From the NCBI RefSeq assembly GCF_900156425.1, contig NZ_FTNO01000001.1:1612001-1676000 (forward strand): a stretch of 64,000 nt of DNA. The letters run 5' to 3'. Below the pieces are notes generated by a model that did no database searches, was not told where the DNA came from, and saw only the letters and a program-made list of their open reading frames with translations. This document shows, in pieces, positions 50,826 to 59,352 of the stretch (positions are counted from its first letter, which is position 1; each line of letters begins with the position of its first letter). The translations under genes and the position numbers were made by a program. Source of the DNA: Haladaptatus litoreus (GTDB lineage Archaea; Halobacteriota; Halobacteria; Halobacteriales; Haladaptataceae).

Positions 50826-52910
50826 TTACTCCTCCATTTCCGCGCGGGCGACTTCCGCCCCGGCAAATTCGAGCACCTCCTTCGCACCTTCGCGCGAGTA
50901 GCCCTGTTCGATCAGCGCATCGACCCACGCGTTCTGTTCGTCGTTGTCCATTTCGTTGGCCGACACCAACGCCGAGAAGTTGATGTTGTGTTTCTTGTCC
51001 TCCCACAGTTTGCGCTCCAACGCGCGGCGCAGGCGCTCGTTGTCCTGCGGGTTGAACGGCGAGCCTTCGCGGGCGCGCCGCGACACCCAGTTGGACACTT
51101 CCTGTCGGAAGTCGTCCTTGCGGTCGCGGGGAACCTCCAACTTCTCCTCGACGGCGCGGAGGAAACTCTCGTCGGGTTCCTGCTCGCGGCCCGTCAGTTC
51201 GTCCTCGACGGTGGCGTTGTCGATGTAGGCCATGACGTGGTCCATGTACTTCTCGCCCTGTCGCTGGATTTCGTCGATGTCGTAGGCCAGCGCGTGGCGC
51301 ACGTCTTCGATGGCGCGTTCGCGGTACTCACCGCGAACGCTTTCGAGGTAGCGGTAGTACGTCTCGAAGTTCTCCTCGGGAATCGAGCCGTGATTTTCGA
51401 GGTTCTCCTCGAAGTGGTTGAACACCGACAGCGGACTCAAGAAGCCGCGGCTTCGGTGGGTGGAGTTCATGATGGCCTCGGCGATTTCGTCGCCGATGAA
51501 CCGGGCCGAGACGCCCTCCATGCCCTCGCCGATGTCGGCTTTCTCTTCTGCCTCCTCGCGGAGTTTCTTCACGTCGATGTCGTCTCCGTCCTCGGTTTCG
51601 CCGTTGTAGGCTTTCGCCTTCTGGAGCAGGTCAACCATCTCGGTGTCGGGTTCTTCGATGCGCGTCAGCACGCCGAAGAGGCCCGCCATTTCGAGGGTGT
51701 GCGGTTCGATGTGCACGTCCGGCACGTCGGCGTTCCGGAGCATCTTCCGGTAGATGTCGGCCTCGGATTCGTATTCGAGGACGTACGGGAAGTCGATGCG
51801 TTTCGTTCGGTCGTTGAACGCCTCCATCTTCTCGTCGCCCTTCTTGTCCCGGTATTCGGGCATGTTCGTCCGGCCGACGATGACCTGGTCGATGTCGATT
51901 CGCGGGTTGTTTTTCGGCTTGATGGTCTGTTCCTGCGTCGCGTGCAGGAAGTCGTAGAGGAACTCTCGTTGGAGTTTCAGCAGTTCCTCGCCGCTGAAGA
52001 TTCCCCGGTTCGCGTTACAGAACGCGCCGGAGTAGTCGAACGCCCGTGGGTCGGACTCACCGTAGATGGCGATTTTCGAGTAGTTGACGTCGCCCGTGAG
52101 TTCGGTTTCGTCCTGATTTTTCTTGTCTTTCGGCTCGAACGTCTCGACTGCTTGGCGCTTGTTCTCGTCGGCGACGAGGCGGATGATTTCGATGTGGTTT
52201 TCGAGCACCTGCTTGATGTCGTCGTCGTAGTACGCGAGCAGTTCGTCCATGTAGAACTCGCTCGCGGGGTCTAGCGCCTGTTCGTTTTTGATGGAGTACG
52301 GCGCGTCCAGCTCCTCGTTGATGTCGTCGATGACGGTCTGGCGCTGTTCGTACGGAACCAAGACGAGTGGGTCTTGGTTCATCGGGGAACGAACCACGTC
52401 GTCCGCCGGGTCTTGGTCAACGATGACGTCGCAGAGGTTCGTCCACCGGAAGGTGTACAGTCTCCCTTCGTCTCGCAGAGTGTAATCTTCGAAATATTTG
52501 CGAACCTGTCGGTCGAAGTCGGATTTACCCGACCCGACCGGCCCGAGCAGCAGTTTGATGCGTTTTTCCGGGCCGAGTCCGCGGGCACCGCTTTTCACCT
52601 TGTTGACGAACTCGTGCATCGCGCGGTGAATCTCGCGTCCGTAGAACGTGTTCTCCCCGTCGTGTAGGGGGTCTTCGGACGCGAGTCGGTACTCCACGAC
52701 GCCGGAGTCTTCGTCGTACTCCGTGCCGTAGTAATCGAACATATCGGCGACTCGCTGGTGGGCGTTTCGAGCGACTTTCGGATGCTCGTACACCTCTTTT
52801 AGGTACCAGTCGAACGATTTCGTTTCACGGAGGTCTTCCGGCATCGATTCCTGGTAGCTTCGACTGAGGTCGTCCAGCGTTTCCATGTCACCTTTCATTG
52901 TATCACGCAT
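50826..52910 (-). CDS. PrkA-type serine protein kinase/AAA ATPase (paralogue 1)
   Basis: The 694-residue protein has the PrkA order: an N-terminal helical region (SFDWYLKEVYEHPKVARNAHQRVADMF), a P-loop (LLLGPVGSGKSDFDRQVRKYF), and the PrkA-specific segment YSGAFCNANRGIFSGEELLKLQREFLYDFLHATQEQ followed by IVGRTNMPEYR. The C-terminal kinase part includes LSVFNHFEENLENHG and WVSRRAREGSPFNPQDNERLR. It is closer to bacterial PrkA/YeaG than the next gene. It leads the four-gene block. ATGs at 52898 and 52886 are alternative starts. Confidence 0.92.
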   Translation of the reverse strand: MRDTMKGDMETLDDLSRSYQESMPEDLRETKSFDWYLKEVYEHPKVARNAHQRVADMFDYYGTEYDEDSGVVEYRLASEDPLHDGENTFYGREIHRAMHEFVNKVKSGARGLGPEKRIKLLLGPVGSGKSDFDRQVRKYFEDYTLRDEGRLYTFRWTNLCDVIVDQDPADDVVRSPMNQDPLVLVPYEQRQTVIDDINEELDAPYSIKNEQALDPASEFYMDELLAYYDDDIKQVLENHIEIIRLVADENKRQAVETFEPKDKKNQDETELTGDVNYSKIAIYGESDPRAFDYSGAFCNANRGIFSGEELLKLQREFLYDFLHATQEQTIKPKNNPRIDIDQVIVGRTNMPEYRDKKGDEKMEAFNDRTKRIDFPYVLEYESEADIYRKMLRNADVPDVHIEPHTLEMAGLFGVLTRIEEPDTEMVDLLQKAKAYNGETEDGDDIDVKKLREEAEEKADIGEGMEGVSARFIGDEIAEAIMNSTHRSRGFLSPLSVFNHFEENLENHGSIPEENFETYYRYLESVRGEYRERAIEDVRHALAYDIDEIQRQGEKYMDHVMAYIDNATVEDELTGREQEPDESFLRAVEEKLEVPRDRKDDFRQEVSNWVSRRAREGSPFNPQDNERLRRALERKLWEDKKHNINFSALVSANEMDNDEQNAWVDALIEQGYSREGAKEVLEFAGAEVARAEMEE

Positions 52911-53429
52911 TGTTTGGGGCTATGAGATGGACCGGGGAAGTGAGAGAAACCGACCGGGCGGCCCGATACCGGCGGGAAATACGTAGTCGGCATACACTCA
53001 CAAAGTAGTGTCGGTCGGAACACCCAGATGGCACTTACAGGGGGCGAACCGGGCAACGACGAGCGTGCCCAGAGAGACTCCTGCCTCTGTCGGGTAATCA
53101 TGTGCGTGCCATCCACCACCTCTATGAACCAGTCGGCGTCGCCATCTCATCTCGTCGTGAGAGGTGTGTGATTCTAGACCATGCATCGTGTGGGCAACTA
53201 CCACCCGATACTGTTTAATAGATAGGACGAGGAGATATATAACTGTTGCCCATAGACAAGATTCTTTTGATTTGGATTAACGAATCGAAATAACCAATTA
53301 TGCACGATAGAGGCCCTACAAAGTCGGAATCGGCTGTTTCACAAATATAGCATTTAAACTCCCTTTATATAATGTCCTATTTTTATCGGACTGAGAAGCC
53401 TTACCCACGTCCACCACTAACTGCCGAAT
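52911..53429. other. Intergenic region between PrkA block and DUF5820-like gene
   Basis: No convincing gene is seen in this stretch of about 519 bases. AT-rich elements lie at 53205-53280, including GATATATAAC at 53231, which on the minus strand could be a TATA element for the PrkA block, leaving a long leader of about 320 bases. Another AT-rich run at 53350-53390 probably belongs to the plus-strand gene at 53430. Confidence 0.5.
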
Positions 53430-53813
53430 ATGTCGCTCGAAACCCTTCCGGAGTCGTGGGTCGTCTGGAATAATGAACCCAACGGTCGGTGCATTCTCGC
53501 CTATCGTCCGGACGTATTCGACACGAAACAGTTCCCGCCGTCCTGTCTCCCCACGATTTACGTCACCCAAGGAACGCCGAACCGCCCCGCACAGGAACGC
53601 AGGGCGACCGACTCGTGGTACTTCACGTTCTATCTCGAACCGGACGTTTCCCTCCCGAAGACACCCCGATTTCCAACTCGTCACGAGGCGCTTGAGGCGG
53701 CGGTCGAACTCGCGGACGAGTTCGACCGCGGCGAAATCGACTACCGGGACGCCTATCAGCTCCCTCGTGAAGAGTATCTCGACAAGCTAGACGAGTTGAC
53801 TGGGAGTGAGTAG
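53430..53813 (+). CDS. Conserved haloarchaeal protein (DUF5820-like)
   Basis: The 127-residue soluble protein opens LPESWVVWNNEPNGRCILAYRPDVFD, then has CLPTIYVTQG, WYFTFYLEPDV and a helical end. The pattern matches a haloarchaea-specific family I know as DUF5820 (from memory). Its function is unknown. It is followed on the same strand by the UPF0179 gene. Confidence 0.75.
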   Translation: MSLETLPESWVVWNNEPNGRCILAYRPDVFDTKQFPPSCLPTIYVTQGTPNRPAQERRATDSWYFTFYLEPDVSLPKTPRFPTRHEALEAAVELADEFDRGEIDYRDAYQLPREEYLDKLDELTGSE

Positions 53814-53862
53814 CCGAGTCGACTCGTCGGGAGTAGACGAGTCGGCAGGACGAGTAGACGGA
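53808..53862 (+). repeat. Three short GAGTAG-type direct repeats
   Basis: GAGTAGCCGAGTC (53808), GAGTAGACGAGTC (53831) and GAGTAGACGGA (53852) are spaced 21-23 bases apart between two genes. They may be operator sites or a chance tract of stop-rich sequence. Confidence 0.4.
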
Positions 53863-53907
53863 CTGCCGGGCGAGGGGCTTAACCGACACCCCTTCCTACG
53901 CTCACCC

Positions 53908-54357
53908 ATGTCCACCATCACGCTCATCGGAACCCGACTCGCCGAACCCGGTCAGGAGTTCGTCTACGAGGGAGAGGCGAGCGCCTGCGAAGGCTGTCCA
54001 TACAGAAACCAGTGTCTCAACCTCACGGAGGGAATCAAATACGAGGTGACGGATGTCCGCTCGGGCGCACAGACGCTTCCTTGCGGCGTCCACGACGACG
54101 GCGTCACAGCCGTCGAAGTCGAACCCACGACGGTCACGGCGAACGTCTCTGCGAGGAACGCCTACGCCGGAAGCAAGTCGAAACTCGAAGGGCCGTGTCC
54201 CCACGTCGAATGCCCAAGCCACGAGTTCTGTGAACCCGCTGGGGCCGACTTCGACGAAGAGTACCAAATCGCCAACATCGTCGGCGACCCGCCACATGAC
54301 TACTGTATGTTAGACCGCGACCTGACGTTGGTCGAGTTCGCAAACAAAGAGAAGTAA
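53908..54357 (+). CDS. UPF0179 family protein with conserved cysteines
   Basis: The 149-residue protein has the cysteine pattern CEGCPYRNQC, LPCGVHDDGV, CPHVECPSHEFC and DYCMLD, fitting a metal- or iron-sulfur-binding archaeal UPF0179 protein. Function is unproven. The ATG at 53908 is preferred over an upstream in-frame start because the family begins at ITLIGTRLAEPGQEF. Its stop codon abuts that of the convergent AstE-like gene. Confidence 0.88.
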   Translation: MSTITLIGTRLAEPGQEFVYEGEASACEGCPYRNQCLNLTEGIKYEVTDVRSGAQTLPCGVHDDGVTAVEVEPTTVTANVSARNAYAGSKSKLEGPCPHVECPSHEFCEPAGADFDEEYQIANIVGDPPHDYCMLDRDLTLVEFANKEK

Positions 54358-55164
54358 TCAGTTTCCGAGAACGCCGACGTGTTCCGCGGTGTACCCGAAG
54401 ATGCCCTCGTAGCCGTACGCCGACATCAACACCGGGATGAACGACTCTTCTGCGACTAACTCCTTTCCGTCCGTTGTGGCGAACTCCTCGCCTTCCTCAA
54501 CTGGTGCGAAATTATCGACCAACACCTCGAACTCCGACCCGCCGTTTTTGAGCACGGGTTGGTCCATTCGGTAGACCCTAACTTCGTCGCGTTTGCCTGC
54601 CTCCACGGGATTTTCCGCCTCGGGAAGCGGAAGCGTGCCGGTTCCGGCGAGGAACCCACGAATTAGGTCGTAGGCGTTTTCGGCGGCCTCGTCCGTTCCC
54701 TGTAGCCCACACTCGACTTCCAGCGTGTGCGGGTGCGAGATGAGTTTCCCCTTGGTGAAGCGGTCGGTTTCGACCAGTTCCGAGACGGGGAGATACGGAC
54801 AGATGGAGCGCGCGACAGCGTTTACTTTGTCCACGAGCGCGAACGGGCGCGCGTAGGACTGTGTAGAGTGAAGCGAGAGAACGGTACAGTCGTTGAGTTC
54901 GCCCAGCAGTTCGTGGGCCAATCGTCGTTCGTAGTTCGCCGCGTCTGGGTCGCCCGGGAACACCCGGTTCAAATCCTCGTTGATGTACCGAACGCCACGT
55001 TCGAGCGCGCGTTCGTTCACGATAACGAGCTTTACCGGTCGCTCTACGTTCGGATTTTCTCGCAACAATCGCTCGACAGCGCGCGGGCCGCATGGTTCGT
55101 CGCCGTGAATTCCGGCGACGACGGCGACTTCCGGCGTTCCGTCACCTAACTGCTCGATTCGCAT
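54358..55164 (-). CDS. AstE-like succinylglutamate desuccinylase/aspartoacylase family hydrolase (copy 2)
   Basis: The 268-residue protein has the zinc ligands in VAGIHGDEPCGP and LSLHST, the substrate arginine in INEDLNRVFPG, and EVECGLQGTDEAAENA near the end of the catalytic domain. A short C-terminal beta domain follows. It hydrolyses an amide of an amino acid or similar molecule. It is shorter than the 32546-33622 protein and diverges outside the motifs, so the substrates probably differ. Confidence 0.88.
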   Translation of the reverse strand: MRIEQLGDGTPEVAVVAGIHGDEPCGPRAVERLLRENPNVERPVKLVIVNERALERGVRYINEDLNRVFPGDPDAANYERRLAHELLGELNDCTVLSLHSTQSYARPFALVDKVNAVARSICPYLPVSELVETDRFTKGKLISHPHTLEVECGLQGTDEAAENAYDLIRGFLAGTGTLPLPEAENPVEAGKRDEVRVYRMDQPVLKNGGSEFEVLVDNFAPVEEGEEFATTDGKELVAEESFIPVLMSAYGYEGIFGYTAEHVGVLGN

Positions 55165-55278
55165 TTAACGGAGGCAGGTGTCGGAGCCTGAAAGCGCTTT
55201 ACACTCGTGCGCCCGGCAAAAAAGTGTGACACGTTCGGCTGACAGATTCAGCGGTCGAACGCGGATGGAGTGTGACGT

Positions 55279-56304
55279 TTATGCGCCGTCGCTGTCGGAA
55301 TCGCCGTCGCTCCAGTCGCTGTTGCTGTCGTCGCCGCTGCTCCCGCTGTCGTCGCTACTGCTGTCGTCACCGCCGCTGTCGGAGTCGCCGTCACTCCGGT
55401 CGCTATCGTCGTCGCCCTCTTTCGCGTCATCGTCGTTCATCTCCTCTTCACAGTCGTCCCACTCGTCAGACTGTTCGGATTCGCCGTCCTCCCAGTTGTC
55501 GGAGTCGTCGGAGCTGTTGTCGTCGCTGTCCGATTCGTTCTCGGTCAGGTCAACGACTTCCGCGTCCTCGGGTGCTTCGAACGTGAACTTGTCGTCCGAA
55601 ACGCAGTTGATGCCGATGTTCGAGAAGGTGGTGGACGAACTCATGGTTTCGCCGTCGTAGGAGGTTTCACTTACGGATTTTCGCGGAAGATAGTTGTCCG
55701 CGTCGAGGTAAATCATCGAGGTCGTGTTGTCCTCGGTTTCACCGTGAACTTCGAGGACGTGAGTCTCGTGGCCGTCCACGGTCGCCGTGCCCTCGTAGGT
55801 CAGGTTGGCCTCCTCAAGTCCCGTGCCGAGGGATTCGAGGAAGTTCATATCCATGCCCGTGTCTCGGTCGTCCGACGAATCCATCTTGTAGACGGTGTTG
55901 GAAGATTCGTTGTAAACCGTGTACTCCGAACCGTCCCAAACCATCGTGGTTTCGTCCAAGTATTCCGACTCTTGGTACTCGATACGGTACTTGCCGTCTT
56001 TCGCGTACCAGAGCGTTGCTTTCGTCTCGGTCGAGACTTCGCCCGCCGAGGTCTGTGTCGTTAGTGTCGCTTTGAACGAGTTGATATTCTCGTAGGATTC
56101 GGTCGCCTCCTGGACAACCTCATCCGCCGTCATCTCGCCACCGTCGTCCCCGTGAGCGTCGGTGTCTTCCACATCATCAGAAACGCCCGATACTGCGCCA
56201 TCTGTGTCTTGGACATGACTGCCTGTCGTTGCGAATGCAACGCCAACCCCTGCTGTTAGCAGGAACACCGTCATGAGTACGACGCTTCGTCTTCCAAACG
56301 TCAT
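55279..56304 (-). CDS. Secreted LolA-like (DUF2092-type) protein with long acidic serine-aspartate tail
   Basis: The 341-residue protein has an N-terminal signal or anchor helix (RSVVLMTVFLLTAGVGVAFA) and a LolA-like beta domain at about residues 55-245 (ATESYENINSFKATLTT...KYRIEYQES...YLPRKSVSET). A tail of about 95 residues made almost only of D, S, G, E and N follows. The fold can bind lipid or hydrophobic ligands outside the membrane. The tail could bind cations or act as a spacer to the cell surface. The ATG at 56304 gives the best signal sequence. Confidence 0.8.
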   Translation of the reverse strand: MTFGRRSVVLMTVFLLTAGVGVAFATTGSHVQDTDGAVSGVSDDVEDTDAHGDDGGEMTADEVVQEATESYENINSFKATLTTQTSAGEVSTETKATLWYAKDGKYRIEYQESEYLDETTMVWDGSEYTVYNESSNTVYKMDSSDDRDTGMDMNFLESLGTGLEEANLTYEGTATVDGHETHVLEVHGETEDNTTSMIYLDADNYLPRKSVSETSYDGETMSSSTTFSNIGINCVSDDKFTFEAPEDAEVVDLTENESDSDDNSSDDSDNWEDGESEQSDEWDDCEEEMNDDDAKEGDDDSDRSDGDSDSGGDDSSSDDSGSSGDDSNSDWSDGDSDSDGA

Positions 56305-56561
56305 TGAAACACCTTGGACACAGGCCGTGTCCACTTCAGTGTAAACTGACTAACTGGATAATGGTTATTGGCCGAACAAATAGATAATATCCGAAACGTA
56401 TAGTATTTTTTTATAATGGTCTGTAAATAAACTTCTTTCACGGTGCTGTCCGGGGGTTTTCGACTATATCATTATTATGGCCAGACTGTAGGTTCATTTA
56501 AATGAGGGTGCGACTATGCGACGCCCAAATGCTAATCATGAATGAGTGTTAATCGGCTACT

Positions 56562-56621
56562 ATGAATGGGAGCGACAAAGACGAAACCGAATTTGGGATT
56601 GGAGTCGGTATCGACTCCTGA
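56562..56621 (+). other. Short leader frame ending in a hairpin stop
   Basis: An ATG at 56562 opens 19 codons (MNGSDKDETEF...) in the same frame as the DUF7344 gene and ends with TGA at 56619-56621. It may be a leader peptide or the first part of a gene interrupted by a nonsense codon. Confidence 0.45.
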
Positions 56622-56632
56622 GAGTCGATACC
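56607..56632. repeat. 11-bp perfect hairpin centred on the in-frame TGA
   Basis: GGTATCGACTC (56607-56617) and GAGTCGATACC (56622-56632) are exact complements around the loop CTGA, which contains the stop codon. A transcription or translation control element is possible. Confidence 0.75.
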
Positions 56633-56642
56633 GGAAGCAGTA

Positions 56643-57008
56643 TTGGAGTTAGAGTACGTTTTCGAGTCGATTGCCGAATCTCGACGCCGGTACCTGCTGT
56701 ATGCGATGGGTGCGGACGAGGCATGGACGCTCACCGAACTTGCGACGAAAGTACGGGCGTGGGAACTGGAGGTTCCGAAATCCGAGGTTCCGGAACGGGA
56801 AGTCGAACTGACGTATGCCTCACTCCATCACGCACACATTCCGAAATTGGTCGACCACGAGGTCATCGAATACGACGACAAGACCGAAACGATTTCGCCC
56901 GGCACGAACGCAGAACAAGTGGTGGCCGCACTGGCGGGGGCGGGCGCAAGTCTCGACACCAATCAGGAACATCATGCACGGAGTGAGATGGATGACCAAA
57001 ACGACTGA
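56643..57008 (+). CDS. DUF7344-type winged-helix protein (TTG start, preceded by an in-frame stop)
   Basis: The 121-residue protein has the pattern VFESIAESRRRYLLYAMGADEA, TKVRAWELEV and ASLHHAHIPKLVDHEVIEYDD. Coding-like sequence continues upstream in frame to an ATG at 56562 but is cut by TGA at 56619, so the longest product starts at the TTG at 56643, just at the domain edge. It overlaps the HalOD1 gene downstream by 17 bases. Together they match the last two domains of the fused protein at 44050. Confidence 0.7.
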   Translation: MELEYVFESIAESRRRYLLYAMGADEAWTLTELATKVRAWELEVPKSEVPEREVELTYASLHHAHIPKLVDHEVIEYDDKTETISPGTNAEQVVAALAGAGASLDTNQEHHARSEMDDQND

Positions 57009-57324
57009 TGATGGTGACTCCGAACTCGGCGAAAACACCACGTGGAACTTGGTCACGCAGGCGAACTACGACCGTGACGGTGACCACGACCTCACGACAA
57101 CAATCATCGCCGCGATTGCCGACCACGAAGACGTTTCACCGACCGAAATAACCCAACCGGTCCTGTACGATTGTGTCGATATCGCCGCCCTCGAAGACGC
57201 CTTCTTCGGCCCGAAAGCCAGGGGCGAGAAACGAGACAGCATCGGCACCGCCGAGTTTCAGTACGGAGAGTATCGCGTCGAAGTTGCAAGCAGTGGGTGG
57301 GTCTCCATCTACAGCAGTCAATAA
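56992..57324 (+). CDS. HalOD1 output domain protein
   Basis: The 110-residue protein is a single HalOD1 domain: TTTIIAAIADHEDVSPTEITQPVLYDCVDIAALEDAFF, then FQYGEYRVEVASSGWVSIY. It corresponds to the C-terminal domain of the 44050 protein. It overlaps the DUF7344 gene by 17 bases in another frame, so the two were probably derived from, or are separating into, a two-gene form. An ATG at 56974 is an alternative start. Confidence 0.8.
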   Translation: MTKTTDDGDSELGENTTWNLVTQANYDRDGDHDLTTTIIAAIADHEDVSPTEITQPVLYDCVDIAALEDAFFGPKARGEKRDSIGTAEFQYGEYRVEVASSGWVSIYSSQ

Positions 57325-57351
57325 TTTCCGGCAGGGTTCGTATGTTCCCTA

Positions 57352-57840
57352 CTATTCCAGCGATTCCGCGTAGATGAAATCTTCCTCGTTCGCCGTCGGA
57401 AACTCCCCGTCGAGAGGGATTTTCCACCCGTGAAGTACCGTCGGGTCGGACAGTGCGTTCGTCATCTTCGTCCGAACGTCGGTCACGTCCACGCCGTAGA
57501 AATCCCGTGGCACGCCGTGGAGGTACTGGAGTGCGGTTCGAAAGAGCGAGCGCATGCCGTCGTCGTCCTCGAAATCGAAGTGTTTGTACGCGCCTGCCGC
57601 GACCTGCACCATTCCGTGTAAGAACGCGCTCTCCGTGCTCCCGTTTCCGTAGTTGTACCACTCGTCCTCGAAACAGTCGTGGCTCTCGTGGAACTCCCCG
57701 GAGTTGAACAGACGAACGCCGTGAATCACCGCCCGGCGAAGGGTTCCGTGCTCCCAGAGATTCTTTTCGGGGAGCCACCCTGCCGGAGTCAGGTGGGCAG
57801 GTGGCGGGTCTGCGGTCGGGTCGCGCGTGTGGTCGTCCAT
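57352..57840 (-). CDS. DUF309 family protein
   Basis: The 162-residue helical protein has the family motif [20 protein letters not shown], then [16 protein letters not shown], the HExxHDxxE-like pattern of DUF309 proteins. Function is unknown; the histidines and acidic residues could bind a metal. It is convergent with the HalOD1 gene. Confidence 0.88.
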   Translation of the reverse strand: MDDHTRDPTADPPPAHLTPAGWLPEKNLWEHGTLRRAVIHGVRLFNSGEFHESHDCFEDEWYNYGNGSTESAFLHGMVQVAAGAYKHFDFEDDDGMRSLFRTALQYLHGVPRDFYGVDVTDVRTKMTNALSDPTVLHGWKIPLDGEFPTANEEDFIYAESLE

Positions 57841-57976
57841 ACCCACTCATTCCGTTCGAAGTGGTGTAATTCCCCCGGTGTCGTGGCTGTACAGGGAGTC
57901 ATCGTTCGGTGTCCGACGACGGTTCGTCGGGCGAAAAATTGGAGAAAAATCACATCGCTCGCGCGAGGCGCGACGG

Positions 57977-58294
57977 TTACACTGCTATCTTACTCGGCGG
58001 TACTCTCGCGACCTCGTAGTCGCCGCCTTCCCGAACTGCGATAACTGCCCATTCGTACTCGGGGTTCGATTCGCGCAACTGCTGGCTAAGCCGTGCTGCG
58101 TTCTCCTCCCACGCGACGAAACAGCGGAGTTCCCCGCGTTTCGGCGCTGTCGTGGAGTCCGCGCATGCCGTAACCCGTACTTCTCGCCACTTCCGTTTGG
58201 CCCGGAATTCGTCACCATCATCAACGACCTCGTAACCGAGGTTGTTGAAAATCGACCTGGCCTCCTTCATGGGTGGTGTGCTAACAGGGGCCAT
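57977..58294 (-). CDS. Conserved small haloarchaeal protein (DUF7116-like)
   Basis: The 105-residue protein opens VSTPPMKEARSIFNNLGYEVVDDGDEFRAKRKWREVRVTA and ends YEWAVIAVREGGDYEVARVPP. I know this pattern from a haloarchaeal family called DUF7116 (from memory). It looks like a small DNA- or RNA-binding fold but no function is established. The ATG at 58294 is preferred to one at 58270 because the conserved STPP stretch follows it. Confidence 0.7.
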   Translation of the reverse strand: MAPVSTPPMKEARSIFNNLGYEVVDDGDEFRAKRKWREVRVTACADSTTAPKRGELRCFVAWEENAARLSQQLRESNPEYEWAVIAVREGGDYEVARVPPSKIAV

Positions 58295-58441
58295 CCAATT
58301 GGATGTAACACACACCGCATAATAAATGTTCTTGCGGATTTGGACGCAGATAGATTGACATTTGGAAAATTCGAAACGAATCCCGTTCGGGAACAAACGA
58401 ATCGCTGGCGAGAGACGTGGGCAGAAATATGTCACAAACCG

Positions 58442-58993
58442 TTAGGAAAGCTGTACCCACGGGTTCGCGTGCTGGGACGGATATTCCTCTATCTTGCCCT
58501 CGTCCCGGAGTTCTTTGAGTTGTATCCGAGCATCGTCGCGCTCCATCCCGCCGATTGCGACGACGGCGTCTAAGAGCAACTGCTCGGCCACGCCGTTTTC
58601 CGTGATTTCGCTGTCTTCGTTGGTTCCATCTCCGTCACTGTCCGGCATATCTGCACAGATAACGCGGAGATATTCATGTAAGTCTGTCGTGTCACGAAGT
58701 TCTTCGTGCCACCGCGGCGGAAAGGCACTGACTCGTCCCTCGGCCAGTTCGTACACCGTCCGGCCACTTTGCCACGAATCGGACTCAGTTAACGACTCGT
58801 CGAACGCCGACGGAAACGCATCCATCCCGTACCCGGCTTCGTCGAGATAGGTTTCCAATGCGTCGCGTTCGACGCCCGACGTATCGTCAACCTCAGCCTG
58901 ATTCATCTCGATGAGTCGCACCGCATCCGGCAACAGCAGTGTCTGCATTCTGTCTCTCAACTCGGCGACAATTTCCCTGTCGGTCGAACTCAT
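58442..58993 (-). CDS. Acidic soluble protein of unknown function
   Basis: The 183-residue protein has a helical N-terminal half (IVAELRDRMQTLLLPDAVRLIEM) and a C-terminal segment, AVVAIGGMERDDARIQLKELRDEGKIEEYP, that looks like a winged-helix unit. A nucleic-acid-binding role is possible. No family is recognised. It is followed downstream by the DUF7116-like gene on the same strand. Confidence 0.65.
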   Translation of the reverse strand: MSSTDREIVAELRDRMQTLLLPDAVRLIEMNQAEVDDTSGVERDALETYLDEAGYGMDAFPSAFDESLTESDSWQSGRTVYELAEGRVSAFPPRWHEELRDTTDLHEYLRVICADMPDSDGDGTNEDSEITENGVAEQLLLDAVVAIGGMERDDARIQLKELRDEGKIEEYPSQHANPWVQLS

Positions 58994-59035
58994 ACCCGCA
59001 CTCGGATTCGAGCGTGCCTAAAAAGACTGCCCAAC

Positions 59036-59275
59036 CTATTCGTGAGCCGCGTCCCACTCCGTCGCCTTCCGGAGGTTTCCGCACTGGTTGCATTCGATTC
59101 GACCCATGGAATCCATCGCGTTATCAAGCGTCTCGCAGTTGCCACAGAAGTAGCCGTATCGTCGCTCACCCTCGGGCGTGCGATAGACGACGAAAAACGG
59201 CCCGTTCGACCCGCGAGTTCCCTCCGACCGACTGATGTAGACCGTTTCACCGTTCGCTGTCGTCGTTTCGTCCAT
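59036..59275 (-). CDS. DUF5816 zinc-binding protein
   Basis: The 79-residue protein has GPFFVVYRTPEGERRYGYFCGNCETLDNAMDSMGRIECNQCGN with two CxxC pairs forming a zinc ribbon. The pattern matches a haloarchaeal family I know as DUF5816. Function is unknown. An alternative ATG lies six bases upstream at 59281. It diverges from the 5'-nucleotidase-like gene. Confidence 0.85.
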   Translation of the reverse strand: MDETTTANGETVYISRSEGTRGSNGPFFVVYRTPEGERRYGYFCGNCETLDNAMDSMGRIECNQCGNLRKATEWDAAHE

Positions 59276-59352
59276 CGACAACGGGTTATCGGCCCACCGA
59301 TTTATGAGTGTCCATCGAAGGAGTCATGTCCCCTGGCTGAGATTCCCCGTCG

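Noticed and set aside
52895..53204. Short minus-strand frames upstream of the PrkA block
   Set aside because: Composition is unlike local proteins, and the region looks like a long leader or promoter.
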